Shown piece by piece: positions 25,695-30,468 of a DNA stretch of 30,468 nucleotides. How positions within the stretch are numbered: the stretch's first letter is position 1; every line of letters starts with the position of its first letter. The DNA lies in contig JBPOHE010000070.1 of assembly GCA_052035915.1 (NCBI GenBank), positions 1 through 30,468 on the forward strand, written 5' to 3'. The stretch is from JBPOHE01 sp052035915 (GTDB taxonomy: Bacteria; Pseudomonadota; Gammaproteobacteria; Chromatiales; Chromatiaceae). The notes under the pieces are model-generated. The model saw only the letters and a program-made list of their open reading frames with translations, was not told the origin of the DNA and ran no database searches. Made by a program: the position numbers and the translations under genes.

Positions 25695-25782
25695 GTCTAA
25701 CGGCCACACTCAGCCGCGCGTCGCACGGCGTTGGAGGAGAACCGCTAGCCTTTCCCGCGTCGGCTGAAGTGCGATGTTGGCA
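25695..25782 (-). other. Integron attC site
   Basis: 88 bp. The gene-strand 3' core is GTTAGAC, a perfect GTTRRRY. The 5' core is TGCCAAC, one or two mismatches from RYYYAAC. The inner boxes CACTTCAGCCG and CGGCTGAGTG pair over ten bases with one unpaired T on the gene-proximal side. This extrahelical base on the L'' side is the feature that orients attC sites, and it agrees with the minus-strand gene that ends one base away. Confidence 0.82.
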
Positions 25783-25783
25783 G

Positions 25784-26437
25784 TTACTTTGCCCATATGT
25801 TTGCTATGCTCAATTGGGGATATACCCAAGCGACGTTGTTAATGGCAACGATAGAAAAAGATATAAACCCAATAGCATAAAAAAATACGGCTACTTTCCG
25901 ATGCAGGGTGTTCTTCTTTAGGTAATAATTATAGATCATCCAAAACTGCTGAGTTACAGCATCATTTCGGAGCGTATTAACATCTAACTTTGGTCCAGTG
26001 GTACCATGTTCTTCCTTCATCTCTTCCAGCCTTGCAACGTTTGCGGTGTGCTCGTTGTACATCATTCTTAACTCACTATTCATATATCTATATAGCTCAC
26101 CTTGATACAGTCCGGTCGCTATAAACTCATTCGCGTTTGAATAGTCTTTGATTATTCTTGGACAAAATATCAAAACAATAATATTTCCCATGACGAACGC
26201 CAAGGCAGAGATAAAAAACAGTTGCCACGAAAATGGAAGAGTTAAATCGATTGAATATATCTTCCCAGCCAAATTGAGGGAAAGGGTGTTTTCTAACTTT
26301 GAAGTAAGCTTTGCTACAAATGGAACCACAACAAGCCATACATAGGATGACTTGACTATCTTGTTGTCGTTTATTGACTTAAGAACCTCCCAATCAAATA
26401 GGTTCTTGATCCTAATCGGAGTTTCGGTATGCGACAA
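25784..26437 (-). CDS. Small membrane protein of unknown function (cassette gene)
   Basis: 217 aa if it starts at the TTG at 26437, which has GGTGAG five bases upstream; another TTG at 26482 lies in the 68-bp repeat. Three or four membrane segments are visible: SSYVWLVVVPFVAKL, WQLFFISALAFVMGNIIVLI and KVAVFFYAIGFISFSIVAIN. Between them lies a hydrophilic domain with YMNSELRMMYNEHTANVARL, EEMKEEHGTTGPKLDVNTLR and DAVTQQFWMIYNYYLKKNTL. AT-rich. I do not recognise the family. It ends directly at an attC site, typical of a captured cassette ORF. Confidence 0.7.
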   Translation of the reverse strand: MSHTETPIRIKNLFDWEVLKSINDNKIVKSSYVWLVVVPFVAKLTSKLENTLSLNLAGKIYSIDLTLPFSWQLFFISALAFVMGNIIVLIFCPRIIKDYSNANEFIATGLYQGELYRYMNSELRMMYNEHTANVARLEEMKEEHGTTGPKLDVNTLRNDAVTQQFWMIYNYYLKKNTLHRKVAVFFYAIGFISFSIVAINNVAWVYPQLSIANIWAK

Positions 26438-26471
26438 TTTTGTCTCACCTATGTTATGGCTTCTGCTACTA

Positions 26472-26539
26472 CTAACATGCAATCGACGACACCGCCGTCG
26501 TATCTAAAATATCTACATTTAGATACAAGTATCTAAATG
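26472..26539. repeat. 68-bp perfect repeat, copy 2 (cassette junction)
   Basis: Identical to 23025-23092. Here the sequence continues without interruption into a longer run of TAGATA/TATCTA palindromes. The end CATGTTAG on the gene strand is followed at once by the membrane-protein cassette. Confidence 0.9.
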
Positions 26540-26612
26540 TAGATACCTAACACCCACATTTAGATATCTACATAGAGATACCTAAATCTAGATATCTCTA
26601 TGTAGATATCCA
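26503..26612. repeat. Array of TATCTA/TAGATA palindromes
   Basis: About a dozen TATCTA, TAGATA or near variants fall in 110 bases. They are mostly in inverted pairs such as TATCTAAATGTAGATA and its complement, plus a long perfect stem GATATCTACATAGAGATA / TATCTCTATGTAGATATC around 12 bases. AT-rich against a GC-rich background. It could be a multi-site operator, part of an integron attI-like region, or a repeat element. No gene is visible from here to 26690. Confidence 0.75.
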
Positions 26613-26692
26613 AGCCTTACCCCGCCGCAAGACCTCCCTCATCGGCTACTACCCGGACTCCAGTCCCAAGGCTACCACATTCTCAGAGCCAG

Positions 26693-26806
26693 GTAGTTCT
26701 GGACCTCTGTGCCCGACATCTTCCATGAAGCCTTGGTAAACGCGATATCCTTGTCCGACATCTTGCTTCGCAATGTCGGGCAACAGGGCGTTTTTGCCCG
26801 ACCTAC
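26693..26806. repeat. REP pair, stem family TCGGGCA, long variant
   Basis: The left head GTAG (26693) has a degenerate hairpin with GTGCCCGACAT. The right end on the minus strand is GTAG plus GTCGGGCAA...TTGCCCGAC, with another GTCCGACAT/ATGTCGGGC inverted repeat between. Related to the pair at 9042-9111. Confidence 0.7.
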
Positions 26807-26881
26807 CCGGCTTGATATGGCCCTGATACTAGCTGGCCGCCTACGCCTAGACAATATTCGGCTCTGCCGACCCCCATTGGA

Positions 26882-26917
26882 TGGCCGACCGATTCAGGCG
26901 GAGGTCGGCCTTATCTT
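26882..26917. terminator. Hairpin, possible terminator
   Basis: GGCCGACC and GGTCGGCC are separated by a 12-base loop and followed by TTATCTTT on the plus strand. Stem strength would suit a terminator but the T-run is imperfect, and no gene clearly ends here. It could equally be another repeat stem. Confidence 0.35.
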
Positions 26918-26955
26918 TCCCGTGGCTGGCTGAGGGCCATAGAACGCAATAGGCG

Positions 26956-27024
26956 GTAGCCGTATTGCGCCGCAGGGTCTTTGGATTTACATCCGGCGCA
27001 ATAGGCTTCGCCATGGCGCCCTAC
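26956..27024. repeat. GTAG-headed inverted REP pair, stem family TATTGCGCC
   Basis: GTAG at 26956 is followed by CCGTATTGCGCCG...CGGCGCAATAGG, a long stem. The far end on the minus strand is GTAG plus GGCGCC...GGCGCAATAGG-type sequence (CTAC at 27021-27024). No other copy is in the window. 27025-27427 holds nothing I can name; open frames there on both strands lack recognisable motifs. Confidence 0.7.
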
Positions 27025-27427
27025 AAGGGCTGGCCTAAGCTAGAGAGGGTGAGCTACTTACCCTTCCTTTGAATGTGCTCTTTGTTGATTGGCGAATTCT
27101 GGAAATGGTAAGCCATCATCGGCGTCCAACGACCTCTACAGACCCGCGTAACGACGGACTGTTTCGTTTCCCCCCGCTCCTTCGCGCGCGAGCTGGTTTC
27201 ATTCAAGCTCAGGGATCTCCATCCCGGCACGAGGACAGGCAGACCCATCGGCTGGGACCCTTGGTCGGCGGCTGGGCCAGACTGTTCCCACTGGAATTCA
27301 GCCTGATTGGCCGTAGAGTATTTACCCTTGTATTTCGGGCCTACGTGATACACTCACGGGCCGAACCGTGGGGCGATACGCCGCCGCGGGATTGATGAGC
27401 CGGCTATCAGGAGCTTCGCGAAACACG

Positions 27428-27967
27428 ATGGCGCAACCAAAACACTATCTCGTGATCTCAGCGCTGGGGCGGGATCGCCCTGGGCTGGTCAACACCTTGT
27501 CCGGGGCCATTCTCGACGCCGGGGGGAATATCGTCGACAGCCGGATGACCGTACTCGGCGGGGAATTCGCCATCCTGCTGATGGTCGAGGGTCCCTGGAA
27601 CGCCATCGCCAAGATCGAGCACGCCATCCCCGAACTCGAACGGCAGCTCGGCATGACCATAGTTTCCAAGCGCACCGAACTGCGCACCACGGATCGCCAA
27701 CTCCTGCCCTATGCCGTTGAGGTGGTCGCCCTCGACCATCCAGGTATCGTCAAACAACTGGCCAGCTTTTTCTCCGAGCGCCATATCAACATCGAGGATC
27801 TGGTCACCACGAGCTATGCCGCGGCCCATACCGGCACCCCCATGTTTGCCGTGCACATGACGGTGGGGATCCCGGCGACCATTCATCTGGGGACCCTGAG
27901 GGACGAGTTCACCGAATACTGTGACGCCCTCAACCTGGACGCCGTGCTGGAACCCATCAAAGGTTGA
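27428..27967 (+). CDS. GcvR-like ACT-domain regulator (glycine cleavage repressor family)
   Basis: 179 aa from the ATG at 27428 (MAQPKHYLVISALGRDRPGL); longer in-frame starts at 27368 and 27395 add non-conserved residues. There are two tandem ACT domains: the first with RDRPGLVNTLSGAILDAGGN and IVDSRMTVLGGEFAILLMVE, the second with VEVVALDHPGIVKQLASFFS, ERHINIEDLVTTSY and TPMFAVHMTVGIP. ACT domains bind amino acids. GcvR of E. coli binds GcvA and represses the glycine cleavage operon, but many relatives have other, unassigned regulatory roles, and no gcv gene is here. It ends 61 bases before the methyltransferase gene. Confidence 0.88.
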   Translation: MAQPKHYLVISALGRDRPGLVNTLSGAILDAGGNIVDSRMTVLGGEFAILLMVEGPWNAIAKIEHAIPELERQLGMTIVSKRTELRTTDRQLLPYAVEVVALDHPGIVKQLASFFSERHINIEDLVTTSYAAAHTGTPMFAVHMTVGIPATIHLGTLRDEFTEYCDALNLDAVLEPIKG

Positions 27968-28028
27968 GATCATCGGGCGGCTCATCCCTGTGCGCCCAGC
28001 CACCCAAGGACATCAGGCTCGGCCTTGA

Positions 28029-29009
28029 ATGACCGGAATTCAGGCCTTGGCCCCCTTCCCCGAGACCTTCAGGCAGCGACTGACCGCTCTCGTCCCCGGC
28101 GACCGGCTGTCGGAGGTCATCGCCGGATACACGACCCCGCGGCTGGTGGGACTGCGTCCGAACCCACTGATAGCCGAACCCGGGCAGACCCTGATCGATC
28201 TGCGCGCTCAGGGTTTCGACCTGGTTCCCCTCCCGACCATCCCCGGCGCCTTCATTTTGGAAGCGGATCGGCGCCGGGCCATCACCGAGACGGCCCAGTG
28301 GCGAGATGGCGCCATCTATCTACAAAACCCCGCGAGTATGCTGCCGCCCCTGGTGCTTGGGCCGACGGCGGCGGATCGGGTCTTGGACCTGGCCGCGGCA
28401 CCGGGGAGCAAGACCCTCCAGATGGCGGCCATGATGCAGAACCAGGGTTGGATCTCCGCGGTCGAGTCGGTCCGCGATCGCTTCTTCCACCTCAGAGCCA
28501 ATCTCTTGCGCCAGGGGGCGCGCAACGTCCATAGCTACCTGAAAGACGGCACCGGGGTCTGGCGACTGGTGGGAGAGGGCTTCGACAAGGTGCTGTTGGA
28601 CGCGCCCTGCTCCGCCGAGGGGCAGTTTCATGTCGAGGCCCCGGCCAGTTACGCCTATTGGAGCGAAAAAAAGATCCTGGATATGAGTCGCAAGCAGAAG
28701 CGACTGCTGTACTCGGCGATCCGTTGCCTCAAGCCCGGGGGGCGACTGGTGTATGCCACCTGCACCCTGGCCCCGGAGGAGAACGAAGCGGTCGTCGACG
28801 CCATGCTCAAGACCTTTGGCGAGGAGCGTCTCCGCGTCGACTCCATCGACTGGCCTGGCGTTTCCTCCCTGCCGGGGTTGCCACATTGGCAAGGAAAGAA
28901 GTTTCATCCGGATCTGGTCAAGTGCCTACGTCTTCTGCCGAGCCCGATGATGGAAGGATTTTTCCTTTGCCGCCTGTTCAAGCCGGCCAGCACGGCGGAT
29001 ATGGATTGA
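28029..29009 (+). CDS. RsmB/NOP-family RNA m5C methyltransferase
   Basis: 326 aa. SAM-binding motif I VLDLAAAPGSKT (about 118-129), then LLDAPCSAEGQF (C194, the release cysteine) and YATCTLAPEENE (C245, the nucleophile that attacks cytosine C6). The N-terminal region (LVGLRPNPLIAEPGQTL) is the short RNA-binding part, and the C-terminus (FHPDLVKCLRLLPSPMMEGF, FLCRLFKP) carries the usual final motifs. It lacks the N-terminal NusB domain of RsmB and the C-terminal PUA domain of RsmF, so the target (16S or 23S rRNA or tRNA) is uncertain. Cytoplasmic, full length for a minimal member. Confidence 0.9.
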   Translation: MTGIQALAPFPETFRQRLTALVPGDRLSEVIAGYTTPRLVGLRPNPLIAEPGQTLIDLRAQGFDLVPLPTIPGAFILEADRRRAITETAQWRDGAIYLQNPASMLPPLVLGPTAADRVLDLAAAPGSKTLQMAAMMQNQGWISAVESVRDRFFHLRANLLRQGARNVHSYLKDGTGVWRLVGEGFDKVLLDAPCSAEGQFHVEAPASYAYWSEKKILDMSRKQKRLLYSAIRCLKPGGRLVYATCTLAPEENEAVVDAMLKTFGEERLRVDSIDWPGVSSLPGLPHWQGKKFHPDLVKCLRLLPSPMMEGFFLCRLFKPASTADMD

Positions 29010-29230
29010 GCCAGGATGGGGCCGGTGTTCCATCCCATGAGATCCATGACCGGATGATGAAATTACCTCGGGCGTTTCTCGTACCACTGCCGTAAGGATG
29101 GCATCGGCGTTTGGTGTCTTAATAGCATTTCTGAATACATTTCGGCTTTCTAGCCCTCGGGCTCGGGGCAGCACCTCATCTGCCAATGCAGGATAGACCC
29201 AAGGGGAGTCGGTGTGAGTGCTTCATGGTT
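29010..29230. other. Intergenic stretch without a recognisable gene
   Basis: Short open frames on both strands (for example minus-strand IKTPNADAILTAVVRETPEV) lack known motifs. A degraded mobile-element fragment is possible. Nothing firmer can be said. Confidence 0.3.
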
Positions 29231-29347
29231 CCGGGCATGGGCTGAAAATGGCCGTTTATTGTTCTTTTTTAGAGAACAATTAGCCATAAACAATGGTTTT
29301 TATTCTCTCTAAAAGAACAAAAACCAGCCAAAAGAACCCATGCCCGG
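29231..29347. repeat. ~117-bp nested palindromic element, copy E
   Basis: Outer arms CCGGGCAT (29231-29238) and ATGCCCGG (29340-29347). The outer symmetry is best here: GGTTCCGGGCATGGG on the left against CCCATGCCCGGAAGCC on the right, with AAATGGCC / ACCAGCC next. Inner hairpins are GTTCTtttttagAGAAC and TTCTCTctaaAAGAAC. Confidence 0.88.
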
Positions 29348-29567
29348 AAGCCTCGACAGGCAGACGGGCCAGCTCATCAGCGGCCAATTCGTGAAGACCT
29401 AACAGGAATCTGTATAACGCCCGTTGTGGAAGGCGGTGCTTGATTTTTTTACCAGGTCCCCTCCCAAGCGCGGAGAGGCTTGGATTTCCCAACCAATCTC
29501 CGAGGTTGCGCGGGCTTGATCCTGAAGCTTGATGCGCATCAGAGATCCCCTGGTTCGCCCTGGTCAA
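29348..29567 (-). pseudogene. Possible mobile-element gene fragment (low support)
   Basis: A minus-strand frame reads RNLGDWLGNPSLSALGRGPG, KKIKHRLPQRALYRFLLGLH and ELAADELARLPVEA, then runs into palindromic element E. The composition is protein-like and the stretch RALYRFLLGLHELAADELAR resembles a helical end, but I do not recognise a family and no start is convincing. May be a transposase relic or chance. Confidence 0.25.
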
Positions 29568-29674
29568 ACACGGAAGAAATCAGCGTCTGACTCAGCATAC
29601 AGGCTAACCTTGAGCGCCATGCCGGCTTTTGGGTTATATTGGCGCTTGTGATGCTCGCTGAAGTCTAGTGCGCC

Positions 29675-30343
29675 GTGAACCCAATCTACCTGTCCGTGAT
29701 AATCCCCGTATATCGGGCGGCGGAATCGATCAACGAACTCTATCTGCGCTTGACGGCAACACTTGACGCCTGTGTTCCCACCCGCTTCGAGATAGTGTTC
29801 ATCGAGGATTGCGGTGGAGACGACTCCTGGGACATCATACAAGGAATAGCGGCTACAGACCCCCGCGTTCGCGGTTTTCAAATGAGCCGGAACTATGGAC
29901 AACACAACGCGCTTCTCTGTGGGATACGAGCCGCGCGAGGCGATCTGATTCTGACCATGGATGATGATCTCCAACACCCACCGGAAGAATTACCGAAGTT
30001 GTTAGCCAAGCTGGAAGAAGGCTATGACGTTGTCTATGGCCCGCCGGAAAGTACTCAACATGGCCTGGCCCGCGACCTGGCTTCACTCATCACCAAGTTC
30101 ATTCTACAGAAGGCTATCGGCGCCGAGACGGCACGCCAGGCAAGCGCATTACGAGTATTTCGCACCAGATTACGGGAAGCATTCAGCGGTTATCAAAGCC
30201 CCTTCGTCAGCATCGACGTCCTCCTCACCTGGGCAACCACTCATTTTACTTATGTGCCTGTCCGTCATGAGCCGAGGCAGCGCGGCCAGTCCGGTTATTC
30301 CTTACGCAAGCTATTTGATCATGCCGCCAACATGGTGACAGGG
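29675..30343 (+). pseudogene. Family 2 glycosyltransferase, 3' end cut off by an IS30 element
   Basis: A GTG start at 29675 gives MNPIYLSVIIPVYRAAESIN. The GT-A fold signatures are IVFIEDCGGDDSW, SRNYGQHNALLCGIRAARGD and the metal/nucleotide site LTMDDDLQHPPEELP (DDD at 96-98), as in dolichyl/undecaprenyl-phosphate sugar synthases of the DPM1/ArnC type. About 223 residues remain, to GQSGYSLRKLFDHAANMVTG. Family members normally continue with one or two membrane segments, missing here because GGCGGATTC, the IS end, begins at 30344. The open frame runs on 22 codons into the IS. The catalytic domain is complete, so residual function is possible but membrane anchoring is lost. Confidence 0.85.
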
Positions 30344-30468
30344 GGCGGATTCAAGTTACAAGTGCACCACGGAGAGCGTCGGCGAAGACATCGTAGGGGG
30401 CTCGGTAGTTGAGGCATTTCCGTGGACGTTGGTTGATCTTGAGGACAACCGCCTCCAGTTCCGCCGGG
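30344..30468 (-). mobile_element. IS30-family insertion sequence, one end
   Basis: It begins at GGCGGATTCAAGTTACAAG, shared with the scar at 14043-14091, and continues out of the window. The transposase reads toward this end, its stop 7 bases inside the boundary, as is usual in IS30 elements. The other end and the target duplication cannot be seen. Confidence 0.85.
30351..30468 (-). CDS. IS30-family transposase, C-terminal part (runs off the window)
   Basis: 38 codons to the TGA at 30351: PAELEAVVLKINQRPRKCLN, YRAPYDVFADALRGALVT. The sequence RPRKCLNYRAPYDVF is the well-conserved end of IS30-type DDE transposases, after the catalytic glutamate. The rest of the gene lies beyond the right edge. 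No damage is visible in this part, so the element may be active. Confidence 0.9.
   Translation of the reverse strand, partial: PAELEAVVLKINQRPRKCLNYRAPYDVFADALRGALVT

Noticed and set aside
26600..27060. Integron integrase remnant upstream of the first cassette
   Set aside because: I looked for the conserved C-terminal tyrosine-recombinase motifs in all frames and saw none.
27069..27395. 108-codon plus-strand frame before the gcvR-like gene
   Set aside because: No motif, proline/arginine-rich, overlapping open frames on both strands; no ribosome-binding site seen.

Overview
The window looks like chromosomal DNA of a GC-rich gammaproteobacterium, probably in or near the purple sulfur bacteria (Chromatiales). 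This is inferred from the PilA-type pilin with a sigma-54 promoter, the PilB/GspE-type ATPase, the RsmB-family methyltransferase, the GcvR-like regulator and the many GTAG-headed REP repeats. No rRNA, tRNA or CRISPR array was seen. The likely core genes (type IV pilus, membrane glycosyltransferases, carbamoyltransferase, gcvR-like, RNA methyltransferase) are islands in a heavily rearranged accessory landscape.

Layout. 0-2.1 kb: IS5-type transposase remnant abutting a REP pair, a small conserved protein, a zinc-finger pRiA4b ORF-3-like protein and a DUF3574 lipoprotein. 2.1-4.3 kb: large DUF2723 membrane protein. 4.4-5.0 kb: Phd/RelE toxin-antitoxin (TA) module. 5.0-5.9 kb: RAYT transposase (TnpA-REP) beside a tandem array of its presumed REP substrates. 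6.0-8.8 kb: sigma-54-driven pilA and a membrane glycosyltransferase-like TPR protein. 9.1-9.4 kb: broken IS3 transposase. 9.6-11.3 kb: NodU/CmcH-type carbamoyltransferase. 11.4-18.3 kb: an island bounded by two ~280-bp direct repeats. It holds a decayed type I restriction-modification locus: hsdM lacks catalytic motif IV, hsdR lacks nuclease and most helicase motifs, and no hsdS is present. TA genes fill the middle (orphan antitoxin plus vapC stub, vapBC, tumA/truncated tumE, frameshifted hicA/hicB), and pieces of a second hsdM and a second hsdR lie among them. 18.3-22.0 kb: GT39-like membrane protein and PilB/GspE ATPase.

22.2-26.6 kb: a one-strand array of single-gene units (paiB-like, hicBA, TPR protein, frameshifted glutamine amidotransferase, small membrane protein). 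Two good and one degenerate integron attC-like sites separate some of them. No integrase gene is present, so this looks like a CALIN (attC cluster lacking an integrase). Four copies of a 119-bp REP pair lie within the array, three of them immediately 3' of a cassette gene. 27.4-29.0 kb: gcvR-like gene and RsmB/NOP methyltransferase. 29.7-30.5 kb: a family 2 glycosyltransferase gene cut by an IS30-family element that runs off the window; a 48-bp scar of the same IS end sits in tumE at 14.0 kb.

Two repeat systems run across the window. (1) GTAG-headed hairpins in inverted pairs (BIMEs) of at least five unrelated stem families. (2) A ~117-bp nested palindrome with CCGGGCAT/ATGCCCGG ends and GTTCT/AGAAC inner hairpins, in five copies, which I do not recognise as a described element.
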